A stretch of 64,000 nt of DNA, from positions 558,001 to 622,000 of the forward strand of contig CAVYVZ010000010.1 in assembly GCA_963772065.1 (NCBI GenBank), given 5' to 3'. The notes beneath the pieces were generated by a model. It was not told the DNA's origin. It saw nothing but the letters and a program-made list of their open reading frames with translations, and searched no databases. Shown here one piece after another: positions 1-7,898 of the stretch. The position numbers and the translations under genes are program-made. Numbering within the stretch: the stretch's first letter is position 1; each line of letters starts with the position of its first letter. This stretch comes from CAVYVZ01 sp963772065 (GTDB lineage Bacteria; Acidobacteriota; Vicinamibacteria; Vicinamibacterales; UBA2999).

Positions 1-29
1 GCGGCGAGATGTCTTCAGAGGAGGTCCCA

Positions 30-242
30 TTGAACTGGAACACATGGATTCGGCAGACGCACCGCTGGCTGTCCATTGCCTTTACGGTGACCGTCATCGC
101 CAACTTCGTCGCTCTAGCACGGGGGAGTGGGATGCCTCCGCCCTGGGTGACCTACTCGCCGCTGCTCCCGCTCGCCTTGCTCCTGTTCACCGGTCTGTAC
201 TTGTTCGTGCTGCCGTATGCCACCAGGTGGCGCCGCGGGTGA
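30..242 (+). CDS. small conserved membrane protein
   Basis: A protein of about 70 residues with no function I can name. It has two hydrophobic stretches (roughly residues 11-28 and 41-61) separated by a short Gly/Pro loop, and a basic end (TRWRRG), so it is probably an inner-membrane protein. I place the start at TTG 30 because GAGGAGG at 18-24 lies five bases ahead of it. An in-frame ATG at 9 would put that ribosome site inside the gene, and the window edge hides anything further upstream. A DUF1801 gene follows 21 bases later on the same strand, so co-transcription is likely. Confidence 0.5.
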   Translation: MNWNTWIRQTHRWLSIAFTVTVIANFVALARGSGMPPPWVTYSPLLPLALLLFTGLYLFVLPYATRWRRG

Positions 243-263
243 CGCACAACTGGAGTGAACACA

Positions 264-719
264 ATGGCTGGCAAGACGACGAAGAAGGCCGCGGCGAAGA
301 AGAAGACCGCGAAGAACAAGCCGACGCTCCTCGCAGGCGGCAACCCTCAGATCGCGAAGGCCGACGGCGACGCCCCCGTGCAGGCCTACATCGCGGCCAT
401 GCCGGGCTGGAAAAGCGACGCCGGGCGACGCCTCGACGCGCTCATCGTGCGCACCGTCCCCGGCGTGCGCAAGGCGGTCAAATGGAACTCGCCCTTCTAC
501 GGAATCGAGGGCCAGGGCTGGTTCCTCGGCATCCATTGCTTCACGAAGTACATCAAGGTGGCTTTCTTTCGGGGCGCGTCGCTGCGCCCTGTCCCCCCGG
601 TCGAGTCCAAGGACAAGTACACGCGCTACTTCCACATCCACGAGGACGACCAGCTCGACGAGGCGCAGGTGGCGACGTGGATCCGGCAGGCTGCCGCCCT
701 GCCCGGCTGGGTCCCCTAG
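264..719 (+). CDS. DUF1801 domain protein, copy 1
   Basis: Cytosolic protein of about 151 residues. The first 20 residues are Lys/Ala-rich (GKTTKKAAAKKKTAKNK), a low-complexity basic tail that could touch nucleic acid. The DUF1801 domain follows from about residue 35, with the characteristic core VRKAVKWNSPFYGIEGQGW and a following KVAFFRGASL segment. Family members are small SRPBCC-like proteins of unknown biochemical role. The start is ATG 264, since TGGAG at 251-255 is correctly spaced for it; GTG 255 overlaps that site. The second DUF1801 gene, about 80 bases downstream, has an almost identical start region, so the two look like a duplication. Confidence 0.8.
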   Translation: MAGKTTKKAAAKKKTAKNKPTLLAGGNPQIAKADGDAPVQAYIAAMPGWKSDAGRRLDALIVRTVPGVRKAVKWNSPFYGIEGQGWFLGIHCFTKYIKVAFFRGASLRPVPPVESKDKYTRYFHIHEDDQLDEAQVATWIRQAAALPGWVP

Positions 720-798
720 CGAAACTCACATGACGAACCCGGAAGTTCGAATTTTCCGAACCACTCAAAGAAGTTCATGACATCCTGGAGTGAACACG

Positions 799-1260
799 AT
801 GGTCGGCAAGACGTCCAAGAAGTCGGCGAAGGTCACGAAGAAGGCCGTCGCCAAGGCATCAACCCATACGAGCGCATCCAAGCGGATCGACAAGGCCATC
901 GCGGACTTGGGCGACTGGAGAGGCGAGAGGTTGGCCGAAATCCGCAAGATCATCCAAGAGGTCGACCCCGAGGTGATCGAAGAATGGAAGTGGATGGGGA
1001 GCCCCGTCTGGTCGCACGAGGGGATGTACGCCCTCGCCAACGCCCACAAGGACAAGGTGAAGCTCACGTTCTACCACGGAGCCCAGCTCCCTGACCCCAA
1101 GAAGCTCTTCAACGCCGGCCTGGACGGGAACAAGTGGCGGGCGATCGACTTTCGCGAGGGAGACAAGATCGACAAGACCGCGCTCAAGGCGTTGCTGCGC
1201 GAGGCGGTCGCTTACAACACCACCCACTCGGTACCAAAGAGTAAAGGTTCGAGAGCCTAA
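799..1260 (+). CDS. DUF1801 domain protein, copy 2
   Basis: Protein of about 153 residues with the same plan as its upstream neighbour. It has a Lys-rich N-terminal tail (residues 2-20), then a DUF1801 core with EEWKWMGSPVWSHEGMY and KVKLTFYHGAQL. The C-terminal part (DKIDKTALKALLREAV) matches the usual helix that closes the domain. The start is ATG 799 behind TGGAG at 786-790, the same arrangement as in copy 1. Outside the tail and core the two proteins differ clearly, so the duplication is old, or the leader has been homogenised more recently. Function unknown; probably cytosolic. Confidence 0.8.
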   Translation: MVGKTSKKSAKVTKKAVAKASTHTSASKRIDKAIADLGDWRGERLAEIRKIIQEVDPEVIEEWKWMGSPVWSHEGMYALANAHKDKVKLTFYHGAQLPDPKKLFNAGLDGNKWRAIDFREGDKIDKTALKALLREAVAYNTTHSVPKSKGSRA

Positions 1261-1262
1261 GA

Positions 1263-1706
1263 CTAGCGAGCTGGCTCGAAGAGCTCGATTGGATTGCCGT
1301 CAGGATCCTCGAGCTGAATCTGTCGACCCCCTGGGCCGGTTTCCATCTCATTACGGAACTTCAACCCGGCTTTCTTGAGCCTCTCAATCTCACGCGCGAC
1401 GTCGGTCACATGCAGAACAATGCGATTCCATCCGCCCGCCTCCTGCCGCCGCCCATCGGGCATCGGCCGCGAGCCTGACGCTCCGGGACCACTCAGCAGC
1501 AGCTTGAGATCACCCAGGGAAACGGTGGCGAACGCCGGAAGCTGCTGGTGCTCCAGCTTGAAGCCGAGGTGCTCCGTGTAAAACACGACGGCGCGCTGCA
1601 CATCGGTGCTTTGGTAGCGGACACCGTGTAATCCATGAATCGACCGCTCGTGGTCTCCTCCAGCCTCATCGGAAACAGCGGCGGAGCCGCGATCTGTTGG
1701 CTTCAT
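1263..1706 (-). CDS. VOC (glyoxalase/bleomycin-resistance-like) protein
   Basis: Single vicinal-oxygen-chelate domain at about residues 26-144: LHGVRYQSTDVQRAVVFYTE begins the first beta-alpha-beta unit, and the end reads IQLEDPDGNPIELFEP, the classic closing motif with its metal-ligand Glu. Such proteins are metal-dependent lyases, dioxygenases or binding proteins, and the substrate cannot be told from sequence. The first 25 residues look non-conserved, so the true start may be internal. Convergent with the DUF1801 gene, two bases between stops. It is co-directional with the sigma-factor gene upstream, but about 200 bases separate them. Confidence 0.8.
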   Translation of the reverse strand: MKPTDRGSAAVSDEAGGDHERSIHGLHGVRYQSTDVQRAVVFYTEHLGFKLEHQQLPAFATVSLGDLKLLLSGPGASGSRPMPDGRRQEAGGWNRIVLHVTDVAREIERLKKAGLKFRNEMETGPGGRQIQLEDPDGNPIELFEPAR

Positions 1707-1909
1707 TGCGATTCTCCAATCGGTCCAGATACATGCGGATCAGTAGCGGCTGGTGCAAGCCTATCGCCAGCGCCGACTGATGCAAGATGGGGCATTGGTT
1801 CTGGCTCGCGCAGCCGTTGATCAGGCCGTTCCTGAAGGATGCATTCCGGCAGCAGCCCGAACCTCGGCCCGCCAGCGAGGTGAGATGACGGAGCACGTCG
1901 ATCGCCATA

Positions 1910-2767
1910 TCAGTCGACGATCGACACGTCGAGCTCGCCGAGCCGCGCCGGATCGCCGATGACCTCGATCTCGGTGATCGTGCCGTTCGCGATCGTGAAG
2001 CGGAGCGCTCTCACCAATCGTCCCTGCGGCGCCACCACGACGCCGATGGCTCCATCCACGAGCGCCGGGCGCGTGAGCCGCGCCATGTGCCCATAGGCAA
2101 CGGCCCCCTTCGCCCAGACTGCCGCGCCGCGGATCTCGGCCGGCGCGCCGGGCATGTCCGCTCGAACCACGAGATCCGGATCGAGTACAGCGAGAAGGCC
2201 TTCGAAGTCGCCGGCGCGTAATGCGGCAATAAAGGCCTCGACGACCTCGCGCTGCTGAACGAGAGCGGGGTCTGGCGCCCCGCCGCCGCGCACGCGGCGC
2301 CGCGCGCGGCTGGCGAGCTGCCGCGTCGCCTCTGCGGAACGGCCGACGATCGGCGCGATCTCCTCGAACGGCACGGCGAACATGTCGTGCAGCACGAAAG
2401 CGAGGCGTTCCGCCGGCGTCAGCCGGTCGAGCACGACGAGTAGCGCGAGTCCCACAGAATCCGCCAGGAGCGCTTCCTGCTCGGGGCTCGTGCCGGTCGC
2501 GACCGGCTCCGGCGCGTCCGGGGTGAGCGGCTCCTCGCGCCGCGATTGGCGCGACCGCAGCATGTCGAGGCACACGCGCGCGACGACAGTGGTCAGCCAC
2601 CCGCCAAGGTTGTCGATGCCGGCGGCATCGGCGCGGCTCAGTCGCAACCACGCTTCCTGAACGGCGTCGTCTACCTCGCTCAACGAGCCGAGCATCCGGT
2701 ACGCCACGGCGCGCAGGTGGGTTCGGTGCTCTTCGAATCGCTCGGCCAGGTAATCGCGTTCGCTCAT
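1910..2767 (-). CDS. ECF41-type RNA polymerase sigma factor with SnoaL-like C-terminus
   Basis: Extracytoplasmic-function sigma factor of 285 residues. Sigma region 2 is at about 10-75 (AYRMLGSLSEVDDAVQEAWL, then LGGWLTTVVARVCLDMLRSR). Sigma region 4 is at about 110-165 (LDRLTPAERLAFVLHDMF, then VGRSAEATRQLASRARRRVR). A C-terminal SnoaL-like domain of about 110 residues is the hallmark of the ECF41 group, where it replaces an anti-sigma factor. The closing IGDPARLGELDV resembles the family's NPDKL-type end motif. It lies divergently from a VOC gene, and a perfect TGTCACA-N16-CGTC promoter on its own strand (2804-2830) implies autoregulation. ECF41 genes typically neighbour oxidoreductase, epimerase or carboxymuconolactone-decarboxylase genes, which fits the FAD-enzyme and VOC genes here. 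Confidence 0.9.
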   Translation of the reverse strand: MSERDYLAERFEEHRTHLRAVAYRMLGSLSEVDDAVQEAWLRLSRADAAGIDNLGGWLTTVVARVCLDMLRSRQSRREEPLTPDAPEPVATGTSPEQEALLADSVGLALLVVLDRLTPAERLAFVLHDMFAVPFEEIAPIVGRSAEATRQLASRARRRVRGGGAPDPALVQQREVVEAFIAALRAGDFEGLLAVLDPDLVVRADMPGAPAEIRGAAVWAKGAVAYGHMARLTRPALVDGAIGVVVAPQGRLVRALRFTIANGTITEIEVIGDPARLGELDVSIVD

Positions 2768-2768
2768 C

Positions 2769-2795
2769 GGTCACACATTCTCGTCGCGTTCCGTC
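2769..2795 (+). promoter_or_regulatory. ECF41-type promoter for the VOC gene at 2845
   Basis: GGTCACA (2769-2775), a 16-base spacer and CGTC (2792-2795). This matches the published ECF41 consensus (TGTCACA / CGTC) except for the first base. It points at the VOC gene, leaving a leader of about 40 bases that contains AAGGAGGG. The same element with the same spacing occurs on the opposite strand for the sigma gene and again before the DoxX-like gene. Confidence 0.75.
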
Positions 2796-2803
2796 ATAGC
2801 ACT

Positions 2804-2830
2804 GACGGACGAACGGTAAGCAATGTGACA
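2804..2830 (-). promoter_or_regulatory. ECF41-type promoter for the sigma factor gene
   Basis: Read on the minus strand: TGTCACA (2830-2824), 16 bases, CGTC (2807-2804). This is an exact match to the ECF41 consensus. Initiation would fall about 30 bases before the sigma factor ATG. It sits back to back with the plus-strand copy at 2769-2795, making a divergent autoregulated pair. Confidence 0.8.
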
Positions 2831-2844
2831 CAAGGAGGGAACCG

Positions 2845-3237
2845 ATGAAGATCAAACTGACCGGCGTGCACGTCGATGACCAGGAGAAGGCCCTGCGCTT
2901 CTATACCGAGGTGCTGGGCTTCGTGAAGAAGGCCGACTTCAGCCAGGGGCCGTATCGCTGGCTCACGGTCGCCTCACCGGAGGACCCGGACGGCACGGAG
3001 CTGCAGCTGGCGCTCAACGACAAGCCGGCGGCCAAAGCCTACCAGCAGGCGACGTTCCAGCAAAGCCAGCCCGCGGCCATGTTCTTCACCGACGACGTGC
3101 AGGCCGACTACGAGCGTATGAAAGCGCGCGGCGCCGAGTTCACCATGCCGCCAACGGACGTGACCGGCTCCAAGATCGCCATTTTGAACGACACCTGCGG
3201 CAATCTCATTCAGGTCACGCAGTTGATGCGCTGGTAG
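2845..3237 (+). CDS. VOC family protein under ECF41 control
   Basis: A 130-residue protein that is one complete VOC domain. KLTGVHVDDQEKALRFYTE opens it, TELQLAL carries a likely metal ligand, and it closes with AILNDTCGNLIQVTQL. This resembles the catechol-dioxygenase/glyoxalase-like VOC proteins often paired with sigma-factor or stress genes. A strong AAGGAGGG ribosome site lies just ahead of ATG 2845. The sigma-type promoter at 2769-2795 makes it the likely first target of the divergent ECF41 factor. Its last 23 bases overlap the end of the convergent FAD oxidoreductase gene. Substrate unknown. Confidence 0.85.
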   Translation: MKIKLTGVHVDDQEKALRFYTEVLGFVKKADFSQGPYRWLTVASPEDPDGTELQLALNDKPAAKAYQQATFQQSQPAAMFFTDDVQADYERMKARGAEFTMPPTDVTGSKIAILNDTCGNLIQVTQLMRW

Positions 3238-4611
3238 CGCCGACGTTCACGGAACGCGGGCGGATGTTCTGGTTGTGGTGGAAGACGTTGTCGGGGTCGT
3301 ACTTGGTTTTCACGTCCACCAGCCGGTCGTAGACGGCGGTGCCGTAGGCGTCGCGGATCCGATCGGGGGCTTCGTCGGCGCCGAGGAAGTTGACGTAGAC
3401 GCCGTCGCGGTAGCTGTCGAGGGCGGCGAAGAAGCGCCTGGTCCATGCGATGTCCCGGTCGGCGTAGTCCTCGCCGGACCGCCACACGCCGTCGAGGGTG
3501 ATGGCGTGTGATGCCTGTCGGTTCCCGAACGCGGTGGCGGCTTCGGGCACGCGGCTGACGGCGCCTCTCAGGTGGAACATGGCCGCGTACGACCGTGGTG
3601 ACGTGCATGCGAATGCGTGTTCGGCGATCACGTCGATCAGGTCGTCGCGAAGCTCGGGGAGGTACGTCGACTTCCAGTAGTAGTTCCAGCCGTGCAGCAC
3701 CGTGGAGTCGAGGGCGCTCTGGTGGTTCACGTAAGGCGTGGGTGCGATCAGATCGAGGAGAGGCCTCCCGAAGCCGCGCAAGGGGCGGAGCACCACTTCA
3801 CCGTGCTCAACCGGTCCGACGTGGCAGGCGCCCACCAGGACGACCGGCCGCCAGTGCAGCTCCTCGGGGATGACCGACAGCGGCGGCGCGGTGCCGAATC
3901 TCACGACCGTGCCGAGCTCGTCGGGGGCGTTGCGCACGAAGTCGCGGTAGAAGCGGAGGACCTCGCCAGTGTCGCCGGCGTCCCAGAGGATGGCGCCGGC
4001 CAGGACGTTGGGTCCGACCGGATGCAGCTGGAACTCGAACGAGGTGACCACACCGAAGTTGCCGCCTCCTCCGCGCAGCGCCCAAAAGAGGTCGGGGTGC
4101 TGGTCTTCGGATGCCCGCAGCAGTTCGCCGTCGGCGGTCACGACATCGGCGGCGAGCAGGTTGTCGACCGCGAGACCGTGCTTGCGCATGAGCCAGCCGA
4201 TACCACCGCCAAGGGTGAGTCCTGCGACGCCGGTGTGGCTGACGATGCCGCCGGTCGTGGCCAGCCCGTGGGCCTGTGTCTGTTGGTCGACGTCGCCCCA
4301 CAGGGCACCGCCCTGCACCTGGGCCGTGCCGCTGTCAGGGTCGACCCGGACGGCCCGCATCGCCGAGAGGTCGATGACGAGCCCGTCGTCGCACACAGCG
4401 GTGCCGGCCACGTTGTGGCCTCCGCCCCGTACCGCGATCTCCAGGTCGTGTTCGCGGGCGAAACGCACGGCAGCGGCCACGTCCGCCGTCCCTCTGCATC
4501 GAGCGATGAGTCGCGGGTAGCGGTCGATGGCGCCGTTCCACACGGCTCGGGCGGTGTCGTATTCGGCGTGGTCAGCCGTGATCCACTGGCCCTGGAACTG
4601 TCGATCTCCAT
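3215..4611 (-). CDS. FAD-linked oxidoreductase, berberine-bridge (BBE) type, one frame shift near the start
   Basis: FAD-binding domain (PCMH type) at about residues 40-210: IAVRGGGHNVAG, whose His is the covalent flavin ligand of the family, then GGIGWLMRKHGLAVDNLLAA and DLFWALRGGGGNFGVVTSFE. No Cys is visible where bicovalent members carry one, so attachment is probably through His only. A BBE-type substrate domain closes with VYVNFLG and KYDPDNVFHHNQNI. The open frame begins at GTG 4543, but family-like sequence (QFQGQWITADHAEYDTARAV) continues upstream without a start. Restoring one base near 4597 joins it to ATG 4611, giving a protein of about 465 residues. Family members oxidise alcohols, sugars or alkaloids; the substrate here is unknown. 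Divergent from the HxlR regulator. Confidence 0.85.
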
Positions 4612-4686
4612 GGTCGTCCTCCGCTCAGGTGCCATTTGGTCGTCGGGCCTCTGCGCTCCATCGCACCACGGTCGACGGGCGGCTGT

Positions 4687-4707
4687 GAAGTCAAGAATCT
4701 GGACTTC
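4687..4707. promoter_or_regulatory. candidate HxlR operator (inverted repeat)
   Basis: GAAGTC (4687-4692) and GACTTC (4702-4707) form a perfect 6-base inverted repeat with nine bases between. It lies in the intergenic region between the divergent FAD-oxidoreductase and HxlR genes. HxlR proteins are dimeric winged-helix regulators that bind such palindromes in divergent promoters. Position supports the call; nothing else does. Confidence 0.45.
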
Positions 4708-4739
4708 AAAAACGACTGCGAGTGGGTGACAATGGCGTC

Positions 4740-5473
4740 ATGCGGACCTACGGCCAGTACCTGCCCGATCGCCCGTGGTGCCGAGATCTTTGCCGAGCGT
4801 TGGACACCACTGATCGTCCGCAACCTGTCGGTGGGCTGCGGAAGTTTCAGCGAGATCCTCGAGGGTGCGCCGGGCCTTTCCCGCACCCTGCTCTCACAAC
4901 GCCTCAAGCAGCTGGAACGGCTCGGCATCGTCGAGTCTGCGTCCAAACCTGCCGGGCGCGGGCGCTCACTACGAGCTCACATCCGCCGGGCATGACCTGT
5001 TCAAGGTCTGCGTGTCGCTCGGCGAGTGGGGGGCACGCTGGCTCGAGATCGCCCCGGAGAACCTCGATCCATTCGTCGCTCTGTGGTCGATGTGCAACGC
5101 GCTGCGCCGAGACCGGCTCCCGGATCGACGCGTCGTCATTCAGTTCGACTTCCTTGCCCGCCGAAGCGCGCCGCGCGAAGGCGGGACCGGTCGCCGGTCT
5201 TCTGAGCGGTACTGGCTGTTGATCGAGTTCGGCGACACCGAGATCTGCAAGACGTACCCGGGCGTGGACGAGGACCTGTACATCACCGCGGAAGCCGAAG
5301 CCTTCGTCAAATGGCACGCCGGCCAGCTCAGTTGGGCCGCAGCCATCCGGGACCGCCGCATCGAACTCTGCGGCCCATCATGGCTCGTCCGAGCCTTCCC
5401 CACGTGGAATGCCCGGAGCATGTTCGCTCACATCAGGCCGGTCTCCCCGAGTCCGGCGAGCTCTGGAGGGTGA
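4740..5473 (+). CDS. HxlR-family transcriptional regulator, two frame shifts
   Basis: Reconstructing across two single-base indels gives a protein of about 240 residues. ATG 4740 starts MRTYGQY. After a break at about 4761 the frame continues CPIARGAEIFAERWTPLIVR (the HxlR helix with its conserved redox-type Cys), then SFSEILEGAPGLSRTLLSQR, the winged-helix recognition region. A second break at about 4958-4964 leads to AHYELTSAGHDLF and a long C-terminal domain (WLLIEFGDTEICKTYPGVDE) resembling an SCP2/ligand-binding extension. It is divergent from the FAD oxidoreductase, with a palindrome in between, so it probably regulates that gene. Either sequencing errors or a recent pseudogene; the intact alternating frames favour error. 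Confidence 0.75.
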
Positions 5474-5507
5474 AACATCGTCCACGCAGGACTCAGCCAT
5501 GGGCATC

Positions 5508-5534
5508 GGTCACATTCCTCCGGTGCGATCCGTC
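5508..5534 (+). promoter_or_regulatory. ECF41-type promoter for the DoxX-like gene
   Basis: GGTCACA (5508-5514), 16 bases, CGTC (5531-5534), the same layout as at 2769-2795. The leader to ATG 5555 is short but includes AAGGAGG at 5543-5549. It extends the sigma factor's likely regulon to a third gene almost 3 kb away. Confidence 0.7.
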
Positions 5535-5554
5535 ATGGTGACAAGGAGGACGAC

Positions 5555-5989
5555 ATGAATGTGACAGTAGGAGGCAGCGGCGCACTTTCTTCCGTGAACC
5601 TGAGCATCCCCCGCTTCAAAGGAATCGTCATCGGCTTCTGGATCGCCACCGCGCTCTTCTGCCTGCAGATAGGCTTTACCGCATACGCGCAACTTGTCCT
5701 GCCGCAGGTGGCGGAGGCATTCGCCCGTCTCGGCTTCCCCGACTACTTCCGGGTGGAGCTCGCATGGGCCAAAATTCTCGGCGTGATGCTGCTGCTTGCG
5801 CCGGTGCCGTCGCGGCTCAAGGAGTGGGCCTACGCCGGCTTCGCCATCACTCTCGGCTCTGCGCTCATCGCCCACCTCTCGGTGGGAGACGGCCCGGAGG
5901 CGTGGGGCTTTGCGGCGGGCACCGGCGTGCTCTGGGGGCTCTCGTATTTCTTCTGGCGCCGCCTGGAGGCCATGCCGACGAGCGGCTGA
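5555..5989 (+). CDS. DoxX-like integral membrane protein
   Basis: A 144-residue protein with four predicted membrane segments: IVIGFWIATALFCLQIGFTA, a second around LAWAKILGVMLLLAPV, a third at YAGFAITLGSALIAHL and a fourth at WGFAAGTGVLWGLSYFF. This fits the DoxX-like family (small quinone-/oxidoreductase-associated or detoxification membrane proteins). The start at ATG 5555 is fixed by AAGGAGG six bases ahead. The promoter directly upstream matches that of the ECF41 sigma factor, so it is likely induced together with the VOC gene. The exact activity is unknown. Confidence 0.8.
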   Translation: MNVTVGGSGALSSVNLSIPRFKGIVIGFWIATALFCLQIGFTAYAQLVLPQVAEAFARLGFPDYFRVELAWAKILGVMLLLAPVPSRLKEWAYAGFAITLGSALIAHLSVGDGPEAWGFAAGTGVLWGLSYFFWRRLEAMPTSG

Positions 5990-6216
5990 CCGCTGCTGTT
6001 CGCGATTTGTTTTGAACGTCTCGGGCCTCGCCGGGCTTGCGCCGTTGCCAATTCCTGGCGGGCTAATGGCGCTGCTTACTTTGCTCGCAGGGATCTTCAT
6101 TCTGGTCGGGCGCTCACGTATCGCTATCCGTGCAAGCGGCTCGCATTGTTGTTGACCCGACGTCAATTGTTCTGGATAGTAGCGGCGTCGCCATTAATTG
6201 CCGCGGAGGATGCTCG

Positions 6217-7890
6217 ATGATCCGACGTCGCCTGGTCGCGCTCTTGCCTGCCTTCGTCGTTCTGGTTCTTCCCGGATGCGCTCCGCCGACGCTGACGGTG
6301 CTCGATGCATCCAGCGGACCCGAGCATACGGTCGTCATGGTCCAAGGCACGAACCTTGGGTTCGCGCAGATTGTATGGGACGCGGGTCTGGCGAGCGAGC
6401 GCATCATCCCGGGCGGGTTTCTCGGGGCCTTTCTTTTTTCAGTTCCGCCGGGCGCTACGGTCGGAGCGCACCCGGTCGCGATTCAGAACAATCGCGGCCG
6501 CTCCGCGCTATTGAACTTCAACGTCACCGCTCCGCTTCCCTTTGGGCCTCCGCGCATCGATCACGTGACGCTCGGACTCACCGGCTTCGATGCAGGAAAC
6601 GTCGAAGCGTGGCTGTACGTGCAAGGCGCCAACCTCGACGTCGGGTCGGTGATTCAGGTGGACGGCTCGGACGTGGCGACGGTCGCGCACAAAGCGCTGC
6701 GCAACGATCTCCTCGGTGTCGATCCGACACGGCTCGGGTTTCCCATCTATCACTATCTCGGCGTGCTCGCCGTGATGCCGGCGAAGGCCGCCGGATCGAC
6801 GATATCGCTCGTAGCGCGCAACCTTGACGGCCAGGTGAGCGCCGCCTTCTCGTACCAGCTTCCCACGTCGCAAGCGGATCTCGACAGTGACGGCGATCGC
6901 CTGCTGGACTCGTGGGAGACGGGTGGCTTCGACGCCAACGGCGATGGAACGATCGATATCGACCTCCCGGGCCTCGGCTGCAATCCGTTCAGGCGTGATC
7001 TGCTGCTCGAAGTCGATGTCATGAACGGCCTGACGAACCCGCCGATCGCAACCGCCGGCGGCACACCAGGCGCGTTCGATCAGTCACGCGCGATGTTTGC
7101 GGCCGCTCCGATCGTCAATCCGACGACGGAGAACGGCATCAACTTGATCCTCGACACTTCGGGGACGTTGGCGTTCACGCAGGTCGTTGACTTCAACGTC
7201 GCCGATAATCCCATGCTCGGCGTCGCGAACTTCGCCACCGTGAAAGCCGCGAATTTCGACGCGGCCATCAGGGGCAACGTCTACCACTACGGCGTCTGGG
7301 TGAACGCTCGCGCGAACGGCTCGAGCGGCATCAGCGACGTCGACTTCCCCGCCGGTACCGGCGGCGACGACTTCATAGTCAGTTTCGACGACTTCGCGGC
7401 GAGCTTCCACACCATCAAATCGCAGGTCGAGACGTTGGTGCATGAGTTCGGCCACAACCTCGGTCAGCGGCACGGCGGCGACACGCATTCGACGTTGAAG
7501 CCGAACTACTGGAGCGCGATGGCGTACACCTGGCAGTTGAGGACCGGCTTCAGCGACGCCACGCGCCGGATGCGCGTGACCTGTCCGCCGTTCTACTACG
7601 GTGTGACCGGCGCGACGGAGGCCAATGGCGCGATTCCGGCGGCATTCAGCAACGGCACGGATTACTCCGAGGGCATGGCGGCTCAACTGGTCGAGAACAA
7701 CAACACGCTGCGCGAATCCATCGGCGTCTGCGGTCAGGCGGTAGACTGGAATGACGATGGAGATCAGGCGGACGACAACATCAATGCGAACGCCGACGAC
7801 AACGGCAGCGCGAACGACACGCTGAACGACTTCGCCAATTGGCGGGCGCTCGTGTTCACCGGCCCGGCATCCAACGGTACCATTCCCTGA
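6217..7890 (+). CDS. secreted lipoprotein metalloprotease (metzincin-like)
   Basis: Pre-protein of about 557 residues. The signal peptide ends in a lipobox (LPGC, Cys21), so it is probably a lipid-anchored exported protein. An IPT/TIG-like beta-sandwich follows (about 36-104, VVMVQGTNLGFA). Calcium-loop motifs come at about 221-248 (DLDSDGDRLLDSWE, DANGDGTIDID). The zinc site is HEFGHNLGQRH (409-419), the HExxHxxGxxH pattern of metzincins, with a possible Met-turn at SAMAY (433-437). The C-terminal part is Asn/Asp-rich (DWNDDGDQADDN). I chose ATG 6217 because GCGGAGGA lies just upstream and the signal peptide begins there. Followed eight bases later by a second lipoprotein gene. Substrate unknown; probably extracellular protein degradation. 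Confidence 0.85.
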   Translation: MIRRRLVALLPAFVVLVLPGCAPPTLTVLDASSGPEHTVVMVQGTNLGFAQIVWDAGLASERIIPGGFLGAFLFSVPPGATVGAHPVAIQNNRGRSALLNFNVTAPLPFGPPRIDHVTLGLTGFDAGNVEAWLYVQGANLDVGSVIQVDGSDVATVAHKALRNDLLGVDPTRLGFPIYHYLGVLAVMPAKAAGSTISLVARNLDGQVSAAFSYQLPTSQADLDSDGDRLLDSWETGGFDANGDGTIDIDLPGLGCNPFRRDLLLEVDVMNGLTNPPIATAGGTPGAFDQSRAMFAAAPIVNPTTENGINLILDTSGTLAFTQVVDFNVADNPMLGVANFATVKAANFDAAIRGNVYHYGVWVNARANGSSGISDVDFPAGTGGDDFIVSFDDFAASFHTIKSQVETLVHEFGHNLGQRHGGDTHSTLKPNYWSAMAYTWQLRTGFSDATRRMRVTCPPFYYGVTGATEANGAIPAAFSNGTDYSEGMAAQLVENNNTLRESIGVCGQAVDWNDDGDQADDNINANADDNGSANDTLNDFANWRALVFTGPASNGTIP

Positions 7891-7898
7891 GGGGCGCC

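Noticed and set aside
1666..1908. 80-residue minus-strand open frame between the VOC and sigma factor genes
   Set aside because: No start-site support, no conserved feature, and the composition looks non-coding.
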